This document shows, piece by piece, positions 45,504 to 53,705 of a stretch of DNA of 64,000 nucleotides. This DNA comes from Flavobacterium limi (lineage in GTDB: Bacteria > Bacteroidota > Bacteroidia > Flavobacteriales > Flavobacteriaceae): positions 310,001 to 374,000 of the forward strand of contig NZ_JAADZV010000004.1 in assembly GCF_010645075.1 (NCBI RefSeq), given 5' to 3'. The notes under the pieces were generated by a model. The model saw nothing but the letters and a program-made list of their open reading frames with translations. It had not been told where the DNA came from and did not search any database. Both the position numbers and the translations under genes were made by a program. How positions within the stretch are numbered: the first letter of the stretch is position 1; each line of letters starts with the position of its first letter.

Positions 45504-46136
45504 TTAATATGCTGAATCTGCGTGGAAACGATTTTGTCCTAAAGCCACAATAATCCCAAACGTAAGTGCTAATTGACTACTTGACAAAGCATTCGAAGAC
45601 GAATATGGCGTTTTCAATCCGTTATAATATACATTCTGCTCTACGATTGCTTTATAACTAAGATCTGCGAAAAAAGAAACTTTCTCATTTATTGCAATGT
45701 AAGGTTTAGCACCAACTATAAAAGCTCCTACAAGATCACTATAATCATCATCACTTGACATTTGACCAATACCTCCACCTGCATGAACAAGCAACCCAAA
45801 TTGCCCTCCTGAACTTCTGGATAAATCAATAGCATTACCTAAATTATAACAAAGTTCTAAGGTGGCTAATTTCTGCTCACTTTGCCTTTCAAGTTTGTTA
45901 GAAAACTGATCGAAACTTAAAGACCCTAATAACCCAACATTTTCAGAAAGCATATAACGTAAAGACCCCTGAGCATGTGTTATTGATAATGAATTACCTT
46001 CGCCTTCAGGTGAAATATTAGACAAAGGAACAGCAAGGCCTACTCCTGCTTCTATAAAAAGCTTATCATATCTAAATCTATATTGTGCTTGAGAAACTGT
46101 AGAAATTAGCAATAAAGCAAAAAACATTTTTTTCAT
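45504..46136 (-). CDS. outer-membrane beta-barrel protein at the head of the polysaccharide locus
   Basis: A 210-residue protein with a signal peptide (MKKMFFALLLISTVSQAQ, cleaved near Ala-Gln) and alternating beta strands (FIEAGVGLAVPL, LRYMLSENVGLLGSLSFDQ, QFGLLVHAGGGIG, VSFFADLSYKAIVEQ, LALTFGIIVALGQNRF). It is an 8-10-stranded barrel like OmpW/OmpA-type proteins. It is the first gene of the minus-strand cluster, 43 bp upstream of the TagD-like gene, and may take part in export or in anchoring the polymer. Confidence 0.75.
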   Translation of the reverse strand: MKKMFFALLLISTVSQAQYRFRYDKLFIEAGVGLAVPLSNISPEGEGNSLSITHAQGSLRYMLSENVGLLGSLSFDQFSNKLERQSEQKLATLELCYNLGNAIDLSRSSGGQFGLLVHAGGGIGQMSSDDDYSDLVGAFIVGAKPYIAINEKVSFFADLSYKAIVEQNVYYNGLKTPYSSSNALSSSQLALTFGIIVALGQNRFHADSAY

Positions 46137-46613
46137 AAATAGGTATTTTTGGGATTGTTATATATTTATATTAATTTAAATAATTTGTAATAGTATTTTT
46201 CTTGTAAATTTTTCTAATCTCTAGTAACAAAACACAGCTACGCGTTTCTAACTCCCATTTTTGGATAAAATTAGAATAAAATAAAATTTGCGCAAATGTA
46301 TTGACAATTTTTATATTATATACTTAAAAAGATTACATGAGCAATAATAAAAGTTAAGTAAAAATACATCAATCTCATTATCAAACACATATGTTTAAGG
46401 CAAATTATTATAACTTTTGTATTTTTAACAAAAAAATAATTTTAATTAAATTTAACAGTGTTAAAAAAACCATAATCGTTTTTTTAGTGTTAAATTTCTG
46501 ACTTAAAAAACATTTTCACAAAGCTTTTTTACATTGTTATTTATTTCTGCAACTACAATTTTCAATAAATGTCTAAACATAACTTTTAAAATTTTAGTTT
46601 ATTGTTTCTAATT
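46137..46613. other. intergenic region between divergent genes
   Basis: About 477 AT-rich bases between the barrel gene and the plus-strand secreted protein. It holds a minus-strand -7 box TACATTTG (46300-46293), a possible start of the polysaccharide operon about 160 bases upstream of the barrel ATG, without a clear TTTG -33 box. It also holds an AT-only hairpin (TAAAAAAAC 46462-46470 / GTTTTTTTA 46478-46486). No gene is visible. Confidence 0.5.
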
Positions 46614-47579
46614 ATGAAAGAATATTTATTTATTTTCTTTTTTTCCATTACTGTCACTTACAGCCAAATTTCAGGATGTACTGATCCCTTATCAAAAAAT
46701 TACAATTCGAAGGCCACTATGAATGATGGAAACTGCCAGTATCAAACATTTAAAATCAAACCTGAATATTCAAAGCCTTTAAATGACTCTATTAAAGAAA
46801 CATCAGGGCTCATTTCTTTCGACAATTTATTATGGACACATAATGATGACCATGATAGAACCATTTACGGATTAGACTCTTTGGGTAAAATCAAAAAAAA
46901 AATAACTCTGAAAAATACTGTTAATCATGACTGGGAAGAAATTTCACAAGACAGTTCCCATTTATATATAGGTGATTTTGGAAATAACTATGCCGGAAAC
47001 AGAACTGATTTAAGAATCTTAAAAATCGGAAAAGAAACATTCTTAAAAGAAAAACCAATTATTGAGACTATTTCTTTCACTTATTCCGATCAAAACGATT
47101 TTTCTCAAAACAGAACAAATACAACCAATTTTGATTGTGAAGCTTTCATTGTTACAAAAGACAGTATTTATCTCTTTACAAAAAAATGGAAATCATTGCA
47201 TACCAGTATTTATAGTTTACCAAACAAACCTGGAAACTATATTGCTCAATTAAAAAACACTCTTGACACAAAAGGCCTGGTTACGGGTGCTATTTATTTA
47301 GAGTCTAAAAAATTAATTGCTATTTGTGGCTATTCAACAAAAGGAAAACCTTTCATATATCTTTTATATGATTTTAAAAATTACGATTTCCTATCAGGGA
47401 ACAAACGAAAAATCAACCTCAAACTTCCTTTCCATCAAATCGAAGGGATTACAACCGAAGATGGCCTGCATTATTATTTGACTAATGAGGCTTTGATCAG
47501 GAAACCTATTCTAAATGTCCGACAGCAAATACATTATTTTGACCTAAGTTCAATCTTGAATTCCTATCTTCACAAATAA
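46614..47579 (+). CDS. secreted protein, GCTD-motif N-terminus with beta-propeller-like body
   Basis: About 321 residues with a signal peptide (MKEYLFIFFFSITVTYS). The mature N-terminus carries the Bacteroidota motif GCTDPLSKNYNSKATMNDGNC. The body has repeated strand-turn patterns (ETSGLISFDNLLWTHNDDHDRTIYGLD, DWEEISQDSSHLYIGDFGNN, FDCEAFIVTKDSIYLFTKKW, IEGITTEDGLHYYLTNE) like an SdiA-regulated or NHL-type propeller. The ATG at 46614 is preferred over TTG at 46602. Function unknown; an envelope-binding role is inferred. Confidence 0.65.
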   Translation: MKEYLFIFFFSITVTYSQISGCTDPLSKNYNSKATMNDGNCQYQTFKIKPEYSKPLNDSIKETSGLISFDNLLWTHNDDHDRTIYGLDSLGKIKKKITLKNTVNHDWEEISQDSSHLYIGDFGNNYAGNRTDLRILKIGKETFLKEKPIIETISFTYSDQNDFSQNRTNTTNFDCEAFIVTKDSIYLFTKKWKSLHTSIYSLPNKPGNYIAQLKNTLDTKGLVTGAIYLESKKLIAICGYSTKGKPFIYLLYDFKNYDFLSGNKRKINLKLPFHQIEGITTEDGLHYYLTNEALIRKPILNVRQQIHYFDLSSILNSYLHK

Positions 47580-47603
47580 TTCGCAAATCGTAATATAATA
47601 GTT

Positions 47604-47611
47604 TACTTTTG
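47604..47611 (+). promoter_or_regulatory. candidate -7 box of the ABC-F gene
   Basis: TACTTTTG fits TAnnTTTG and lies 62 bases before the GTG start. No clear -33 box. Confidence 0.45.
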
Positions 47612-47672
47612 CAACAGTTATGTTTTAGCAAACAATTCATAACTTATTAATTTATAACTCATAATTTACAAA

Positions 47673-49535
47673 GTGAATTACCTTTCTGTAGAAAACATAT
47701 CTAAGTCATTTGGTGAAAGAACCTTATTTGACAACATCTCATTCGGAATCAACAAAGATCAAAAAATTGCTTTTATTGCTAAAAATGGCTCCGGAAAAAC
47801 AACCATAATGAGCATTATTAATGGTTTGGATGAGCCTGATACAGGGCAAGTTGTTTTAAGAAAAGGTATCAGAATGGCATTTCTTTCTCAGGATAATAAT
47901 CTTCAGGACGAACTCACTATTGAAGAAAGTATTTTTGCTTCTGACAATGAAACGCTTAAAATAATTGAGGCTTACGAAAAAGCACTTGAAAATCCGGAAG
48001 ATGAAGAAGCTTACCAGAAAGCTTTTGACGGAATGGACCAGCATAATGCCTGGGATTTTGAAACGCAATACAAACAAATTTTATTCAAATTAAAACTGGA
48101 AGATTTCAAACTTAAAGTAAAAAATCTTTCAGGAGGGCAAAAAAAACGCCTTTCATTAGCCATCATATTGATCAATCGCCCGGATCTATTGATTTTAGAT
48201 GAGCCAACCAACCACTTAGACCTGGAAATGATCGAATGGCTTGAAAGTTATTTTGCCAAAGAAAACATTACGTTATTTATGGTAACTCACGACCGTTTCT
48301 TTTTAGAGCGTGTCTGCAACGAGATTTTAGAACTAGATAACGGAAAATTATATCAGTATAAAGGAAATTATTCTTATTATTTAGAAAAAAAAGAAGAACG
48401 CATCACTTCTGAAAATGCCAGTATTGACAAAGCAAAAAACTTATTTGTAAAAGAGTTAGAATGGATGCGCCGCCAGCCAAAAGCAAGAACAACCAAATCG
48501 AAATCACGTCAGGATGATTTCTATATTATCAAAGAAAAAGCCCAAAGCCGACGAAAAGAAAACAAAGTCGAGCTTGAAATCAATATGGAAAGAATGGGAA
48601 GTAAAATTATTGAGCTCCATAAACTTTCTAAAAAATTCAAGGACAAAACTATTCTGGATAATTTTAGTTTTGATTTTCAGCGTGGTGAGAGAATCGGGAT
48701 TATCGGTAAAAATGGAACAGGGAAATCTACATTTTTAAATCTTCTTACAGGAACAATTCCGCCGGACAGCGGGCGTGTAGTAAAAGGTGACACCATAAAA
48801 GTTGGATATTACACGCAATCGGGAATTAATCCAAAACCCGGACAGCGTGTTATTGATATTATAAAAGAATACGGAGAATATATTCCTCTTGCCAAAGGCA
48901 GAATGATTTCGGCTTCACAATTATTAGAACGTTTTCTTTTTGATGCTAAAAAGCAGTACGACTATGTTGAAAAATTAAGCGGCGGCGAATTAAAACGTCT
49001 GTATTTATGTACTGTTTTGATTCAGAATCCAAACTTTTTAATTTTGGATGAACCTACAAATGACCTTGACATTGTTACGCTAAATGTGCTGGAAAGCTTT
49101 CTTTTAGACTATCCCGGATGTTTACTGGTAGTTTCACACGACCGTTATTTCATGGACAAAATTGTCGATCATTTATTTGTTTTCAGAGGAAACGGTGAAA
49201 TCGAAAATTTCCCAGGAAACTATTCCGATTTCAGGGCTTACGAAGACAGTGCAGATGTAGCCCAAAAAGAAGAGAACAAAGCCGAAAAGAAAGACTGGAA
49301 ACAAAATAATCCAACCGGAAATTTAACTTTCAACGAGCAAAAAGAATATCAAAAAATCGAAAGGGAAATCAAAGATTTAGAGATGGAGAAAACTAAAATC
49401 GAAGAATTATTCTCCGACGGTAAAGTTGCTGATACTGATATAGAGAAAAAAGCAAACGAATTACAAAATATCATTAACAAAATAGCTCAGAAAGAAGAAC
49501 GTTGGTTTGAACTTTCGGCTAAAATTGAAGGATGA
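47673..49535 (+). CDS. ABC-F ATPase, Uup-like
   Basis: A 620-residue soluble protein with two ABC cassettes and no membrane domain. Walker A motifs are AKNGSGKTT (about residue 38) and GKNGTGKST (about 350), the signatures are LSGGQKKRLS and LSGGELKRL, and the Walker B motifs are LLILDEPTNHLD and LILDEPTNDLD. The linker between domains is rich in charge. The last 70 residues form a coiled coil (KEYQKIEREIKDLEMEKTKIEELF), as in Uup. Members act on ribosomes or on DNA intermediates. The start codon is GTG at 47673. Confidence 0.92.
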   Translation: MNYLSVENISKSFGERTLFDNISFGINKDQKIAFIAKNGSGKTTIMSIINGLDEPDTGQVVLRKGIRMAFLSQDNNLQDELTIEESIFASDNETLKIIEAYEKALENPEDEEAYQKAFDGMDQHNAWDFETQYKQILFKLKLEDFKLKVKNLSGGQKKRLSLAIILINRPDLLILDEPTNHLDLEMIEWLESYFAKENITLFMVTHDRFFLERVCNEILELDNGKLYQYKGNYSYYLEKKEERITSENASIDKAKNLFVKELEWMRRQPKARTTKSKSRQDDFYIIKEKAQSRRKENKVELEINMERMGSKIIELHKLSKKFKDKTILDNFSFDFQRGERIGIIGKNGTGKSTFLNLLTGTIPPDSGRVVKGDTIKVGYYTQSGINPKPGQRVIDIIKEYGEYIPLAKGRMISASQLLERFLFDAKKQYDYVEKLSGGELKRLYLCTVLIQNPNFLILDEPTNDLDIVTLNVLESFLLDYPGCLLVVSHDRYFMDKIVDHLFVFRGNGEIENFPGNYSDFRAYEDSADVAQKEENKAEKKDWKQNNPTGNLTFNEQKEYQKIEREIKDLEMEKTKIEELFSDGKVADTDIEKKANELQNIINKIAQKEERWFELSAKIEG

Positions 49536-49587
49536 TTCAGTAATCATCCTTCAAAGCAAAATTGTAACATTAATAAACACATATCAA

Positions 49588-50058
49588 ATGAAAAAACTTT
49601 TATCTACCCTATTGGTTTTCACACTTTTTTCATGCCTAAGCCCTGAAAATGAACCATACACACCACCCAAAGACTTTACAGCAGAAAACGATAAAGAAAT
49701 TACTGAGTATATTGCCAAAAATAATTTAACAGCTCAAAAAACCAGTTCAGGTTTGTATTATGTTATCAACCAGCCTGGCGAAGGAACGCAACCAACAGCT
49801 TCTTCTAATGTTACAGTAATTTACAAAGGATATTACACTAACGGAACTGTCTTCGATCCGGGAAAACCTGAAGGAGTTTCTTTTGGATTAAACCAGGTTA
49901 TAAAAGGCTGGACAGAAGGCATTCCTTATTTTAAAGCAGGAGGAAGCGGTATTCTTTTGATTCCATCACATTTAGCATACGGACCTTATGATTACAGAGG
50001 GATCCCAGGAGGATCTGTACTTGTTTTTGATGTAAAATTAATTTCAGTAAATAACTAA
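49588..50058 (+). CDS. FKBP-type peptidyl-prolyl isomerase lipoprotein
   Basis: About 156 residues. The signal peptide with lipobox (LVFTLFSC) is read from the ATG at 49588. The frame extends upstream into the ABC-F gene, but such a start would put 27 residues before the lipobox. The FKBP fold shows VTVIYKGYYTNGTVFD, VIKGWTEGIPYFKAGGSGILLIPSHLAYG and GGSVLVFDVKLI. It would speed folding of envelope proteins, like gliding-associated GldI-type PPIases of the phylum. Confidence 0.9.
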   Translation: MKKLLSTLLVFTLFSCLSPENEPYTPPKDFTAENDKEITEYIAKNNLTAQKTSSGLYYVINQPGEGTQPTASSNVTVIYKGYYTNGTVFDPGKPEGVSFGLNQVIKGWTEGIPYFKAGGSGILLIPSHLAYGPYDYRGIPGGSVLVFDVKLISVNN

Positions 50059-50112
50059 ATTATCAAATCAATATTGACTCTATTACGATGGGGTCAATAT
50101 TGAAAATTTAAA

Positions 50113-50892
50113 ATGCTCTTTCAAATAAAATCATATTTAAAATTCCTTTGGAACTCCAAGAACGAACACGGAGTTCATTCTCCATTTGTATTTAATTTAC
50201 TAACGAAATGCTTTTACGATAAAAAATCAAAACCTGAATATTTGATTCTTAATAACTATAGGAAATCACTTTTAGAAAACAAAAACTTTATTGAGGTAAC
50301 GGATTTTGGAGCAGGTTCAAAAGTCTTCAAATCCAACAAAAGACAGATAGCAAAAATTGCAAAAACTGCAGGAATTTCTAAAAAACATGCTGAATTATTA
50401 TTTCGTTTAACACATTATTTTCAGCCAGAAAACATTTTAGAAATAGGAACTTCATTAGGATTAGCTACCTCTGCCCTTGCTTTAGGTAATCCTAAAGCAA
50501 AAATCACTACTTTAGAAGGATGTCCGGAAACAAGTTCAATTGCAAAAACTCAATTTCAAAAATTCAATTTCGATACTATTGAAAGTATAGTTTCAGAATT
50601 TCAGGAGTATTTTAAGAACCTGAAGGTGGAAACTGTAACCTTTCAACTTATTTACTTTGACGGCAATCATTCTAAAAAAGCTACTTTAGATTATTTCGAA
50701 CATTTATTATCTACAATTGATAACGATTCTGTTTGGATTTTTGATGACATCCATTGGTCTTCAGATATGGAAGAAGCCTGGGAAACTATAAAAAAACACC
50801 CAAAAGTAAAAGTAACAATTGATACCTTTCAATGGGGATTCGTATTTTTCAGGCGCGAGCAGGAAAAAGAACATTTTATTCTTAGGGCATAA
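50113..50892 (+). CDS. class I SAM-dependent methyltransferase
   Basis: A 259-residue protein. SAM motif I is ILEIGTSLGLATSALALGNPKAKITTLEGCPE, followed by IYFDGNHSKKATLDYFEHLL and WIFDDIHWSSDMEEAW, an O-methyltransferase-like layout with DDIHW as acidic motif. The N-terminal 90 residues (NSKNEHGVHSPFVFNLLTKCFYD) are a conserved helical part. Substrate unknown. It sits between the FKBP gene and a minus-strand lipoprotein gene. Confidence 0.85.
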   Translation: MLFQIKSYLKFLWNSKNEHGVHSPFVFNLLTKCFYDKKSKPEYLILNNYRKSLLENKNFIEVTDFGAGSKVFKSNKRQIAKIAKTAGISKKHAELLFRLTHYFQPENILEIGTSLGLATSALALGNPKAKITTLEGCPETSSIAKTQFQKFNFDTIESIVSEFQEYFKNLKVETVTFQLIYFDGNHSKKATLDYFEHLLSTIDNDSVWIFDDIHWSSDMEEAWETIKKHPKVKVTIDTFQWGFVFFRREQEKEHFILRA

Positions 50893-50895
50893 AAA

Positions 50896-50921
50896 AATGA
50901 CAATCATTTCTGATTGTCATT
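50896..50921 (-). terminator. terminator of the minus-strand lipoprotein gene
   Basis: Minus-strand stem AATGACAATCA / TGATTGTCATT with a 4-nt loop, then seven T. It abuts the methyltransferase stop. Confidence 0.8.
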
Positions 50922-50947
50922 CTCAAAACTAAATAAACCTAACTAAC

Positions 50948-51604
50948 CTATTTTTTTGCTGCTGCGTTTTCTTCAGATTTTGCTCCCATTCTGTTTACAG
51001 TATACATAGGTGCAAATTTGATTTTCAAACCTGCAATTTTTCTGTTATCTTCTGCGGTAAGCCCTTCTTTTTCAACTGTATTTTTACGGCTGTCCAGTGC
51101 TTCATACAATAATTTTATTTCATCCCAATCTTCTCTTGAGTAACTGTCTTTGTTATTTTCTACAGTATGCACAAATTGTTGGTATACATTATGAATGTTT
51201 TGTGCATTTACCCAGGCAAAACTCATATCATCACCAATTTTTCCTTCTCCAAATAATGCATTACGTAATTTTTGTTTCGGAGTTACCTCAGGCGCAAGCT
51301 TAGCGGCCATTTGATTTTTAAACTCTTCGTATTTAATTTTACTTTCATTGATTTTTTCAGTTTCAGCAGTATTATCCTTAAGATCAGCAAGAGCTGCTTG
51401 TGCATTTTCTGCTCTTCTTTCATATTCAGCTTCAACATCTTTCCAGTCAGCTTTCAAATCCTCTTCTGCTACATTTTTTACTGAATCAACATATGCTACA
51501 TAAGAATCAATTTTCTTTTTTGCCTGTTCTTGTTTTTCGTCTTTGCATGATGTAAAACCTAATGCAATTAATACAATACCTGATAAAAGTTGTATGTTTT
51601 TCAT
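50948..51604 (-). CDS. helical lipoprotein of unknown function (DUF6565-like)
   Basis: A 218-residue protein with lipobox (IALGFTSC, Cys20). The mature part is charged and helical (KKKIDSYVAYVDSVKNVAEEDLKADWKDVEAEYERRAENAQAAL and later LYEALDSRKNTVEKEGLTAEDNRKIAGLK), with coiled-coil tendency. It resembles a flavobacterial DUF6565 protein; I know no function. It is an independent gene with terminator. Confidence 0.7.
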   Translation of the reverse strand: MKNIQLLSGIVLIALGFTSCKDEKQEQAKKKIDSYVAYVDSVKNVAEEDLKADWKDVEAEYERRAENAQAALADLKDNTAETEKINESKIKYEEFKNQMAAKLAPEVTPKQKLRNALFGEGKIGDDMSFAWVNAQNIHNVYQQFVHTVENNKDSYSREDWDEIKLLYEALDSRKNTVEKEGLTAEDNRKIAGLKIKFAPMYTVNRMGAKSEENAAAKK

Positions 51605-51882
51605 AATATTTGATTATTTAATTATTAGATATCCAAATTTACTCCACATTAAATCAAAATAAATTACATTATTATCATGTTTTTAAAATTAAATATCTTT
51701 TAAAAATATAAAACATCAGAAATAATGATAATTATATAAAATTTATTAAAAAATCTGTAATAATATTAAATCTAATAATTAGCTTATTAATACAGATGTT
51801 TTGTAACAAAATGCGATTATAACCTACTTATACTTTTTATTAAAAAAGTGTTTTGTACTTTTAAATCCAAATTATAAAACGA

Positions 51883-52587
51883 ATGGCAAATCCATTAATT
51901 AAAATAACTGACATTAAGCGAAATTTTGTTCTTGGAAATGAAATTGTATATGTCTTAAAAGGCGTTAATTTAGAAATTAATAAAGGAGAATATGTAGCTT
52001 TAATGGGGCCGTCAGGGTCAGGTAAATCTACTTTAATGAACTTACTGGGTTGCTTAGATACACCAACTTCAGGACGCTATATATTGAATGGAAAAGACGT
52101 TAGCCAGATGCGTGATGATGAATTGGCCGGAATTAGAAACAAAGAAATCGGATTCGTTTTTCAAACTTTTAACCTTTTGCCACGAACTACAGCATTAGAT
52201 AATGTTGCTTTGCCAATGATATATGCCGGATATCCTAAATCGGAACGGGTTGTACGCGCAACAGAAGTTTTGAAACAAGTAAATCTTGCAGACAGAATGG
52301 ACCATCAGCCCAATCAGCTTTCAGGAGGACAACGCCAGCGTGTTGCTATTGCCCGTGCATTAGTAAACAAACCTTCTATCATCCTAGCCGATGAACCAAC
52401 CGGAAACTTAGACAGTAAAACTTCTGTAGAAATCATGAAACTTTTTGGAGATATTCATGCGCAGGGAAATACTGTAATCCTTGTCACACACGAAGAAGAT
52501 ATTGCGGCTTACGCACATCGGATTATTCGTTTACGTGATGGCTTGATTGAAAGTGACACGAATAAAGAACTTCAGGAAAAAGCCTAG
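51883..52587 (+). CDS. LolD/MacB-type ABC transporter ATPase
   Basis: A 234-residue ATP-binding subunit: Walker [14 protein letters not shown]-loop [22 protein letters not shown], signature [15 protein letters not shown], Walker [14 protein letters not shown]-loop VTHEED. This is the MacB/LolD branch, which works with FtsX-type permeases. No permease gene is adjacent, so it must pair with one encoded elsewhere. It is followed by the adenosyltransferase gene 35 bp later. Confidence 0.9.
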   Translation: MANPLIKITDIKRNFVLGNEIVYVLKGVNLEINKGEYVALMGPSGSGKSTLMNLLGCLDTPTSGRYILNGKDVSQMRDDELAGIRNKEIGFVFQTFNLLPRTTALDNVALPMIYAGYPKSERVVRATEVLKQVNLADRMDHQPNQLSGGQRQRVAIARALVNKPSIILADEPTGNLDSKTSVEIMKLFGDIHAQGNTVILVTHEEDIAAYAHRIIRLRDGLIESDTNKELQEKA

Positions 52588-52622
52588 TCCCTTTTTAACT
52601 TAGAATCTTAGTATCTTAAAAA

Positions 52623-53192
52623 ATGAAAGTATATACTAAAACCGGAGATAAGGGAACAACAGCACTCTTTGGAGGTACCCGTGTCCCGAAAGATCATATT
52701 AGAATTGACAGTTACGGAACTATTGATGAACTAAACTCGTATATCGGTTTAATCCGCGATCAGGAAATTGATTCACATTACAAAACTATTTTAATCGAAA
52801 TTCAGGACCGTCTTTTTACAGTTGGCGCCATTTTGGCAACTCCACAGGAAAAAGAAGTTTTAAAAAACGGCAAACTCAGATTAGAAAATCTTGGAATAAT
52901 TGATTCTGACATTGAATTACTGGAAAATGAAATAGATAACATGGAGAAAAGTCTCTCTCCAATGACTCATTTTGTTTTACCGGGTGGCCATCCCACCGTG
53001 TCACATTGTCATATTGCCCGCTGTATATGTCGTCGTGCAGAGCGTTTAGCAGTACATTTAAGCCATAATGAACACGTCCCGGAAATTACAATTCAATACT
53101 TAAACCGACTTTCTGACTATCTTTTTGTCTTGGCACGGAAGTTGTCGTCTGACCTTAAAGCGGAGGAAATAAAATGGATTCCAAGGAAATAA
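52623..53192 (+). CDS. PduO-type cob(I)alamin adenosyltransferase
   Basis: A 189-residue protein with the PduO-type start KVYTKTGDKGTTALFGGTRVPKDHIRIDSYGTIDELNSYIG and RCICRRAERLAVHLS near residue 140, both ATP-binding. It makes adenosylcobalamin from cob(I)alamin and ATP, the cofactor of methylmalonyl-CoA mutase and others. It is next to an ABC ATPase, but a functional link is not shown. Confidence 0.93.
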   Translation: MKVYTKTGDKGTTALFGGTRVPKDHIRIDSYGTIDELNSYIGLIRDQEIDSHYKTILIEIQDRLFTVGAILATPQEKEVLKNGKLRLENLGIIDSDIELLENEIDNMEKSLSPMTHFVLPGGHPTVSHCHIARCICRRAERLAVHLSHNEHVPEITIQYLNRLSDYLFVLARKLSSDLKAEEIKWIPRK

Positions 53193-53344
53193 ATTCTAAA
53201 AATTACAATTTATAAAATCCCAAATTCCTGAATTGAAACCCTGGCAAAAATCGCGTTTTTAGTTCCTTTTTGGAATTCGGAAATTAGTTTTTGGAATTTT
53301 AACAGGATACGTTCTTAAATTTTATTAAAATAAATCAAATTTTA

Positions 53345-53375
53345 CTTGTCTTTTTCAGTAAAAAATTTATTTTTG
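53345..53375 (+). promoter_or_regulatory. promoter of the DUF2795 gene
   Basis: -33-like CTTG (53345-53348), 19 bases, and the -7 box TATTTTTG (53368-53375), 22 bases before the ATG. It matches the Bacteroidota layout. Confidence 0.6.
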
Positions 53376-53396
53376 CACAAACTAAATCGACAAAAG

Positions 53397-53618
53397 ATGT
53401 ATTGGACATTAGAATTAGCATCCTATTTAAGTGATGCACCGTGGCCTGCTAACAAAGACGAACTTATTGACTACGCTATTAGAGCAGGAGCTCCTTTGGA
53501 AGTAGTAGAAAACCTACAGTCGATTGAAGACGAAGGGGAGATATATGAATCAATGGAAGAAATTTGGCCTGATTATCCAACAGACGAAGATTATCTTTGG
53601 AATGAGGATGAATATTAA
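53397..53618 (+). CDS. DUF2795 small protein upstream of secA
   Basis: A 73-residue acidic protein starting MYWTLELASYLSDAPWPANKDELIDYAIR, the DUF2795 pattern, with a tail rich in Asp and Glu. An in-frame TTG at 53346 would start inside the promoter, so the ATG at 53397 is chosen. In Bacteroidota it sits next to secA, from which a terminator separates it here. Function unknown. Confidence 0.88.
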   Translation: MYWTLELASYLSDAPWPANKDELIDYAIRAGAPLEVVENLQSIEDEGEIYESMEEIWPDYPTDEDYLWNEDEY

Positions 53619-53635
53619 AAAATAAACCAAATGAA

Positions 53636-53661
53636 AAAGTCTCATCACAGAGGCTTTTTTT
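53636..53661 (+). terminator. terminator after the DUF2795 gene
   Basis: A short stem AAGTCTC / GAGGCTT (one G-T pair) followed by nine T. Confidence 0.7.
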
Positions 53662-53705
53662 TTGGTTCAAATACACATTTACATAAAATAGAAATACAAT
53701 AAATC

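Noticed and set aside
46462-46486. A/T hairpin upstream of the secreted propeller-like protein
   Set aside because: Made of A and T runs almost only; such pairing is expected by chance in this AT-rich gap.
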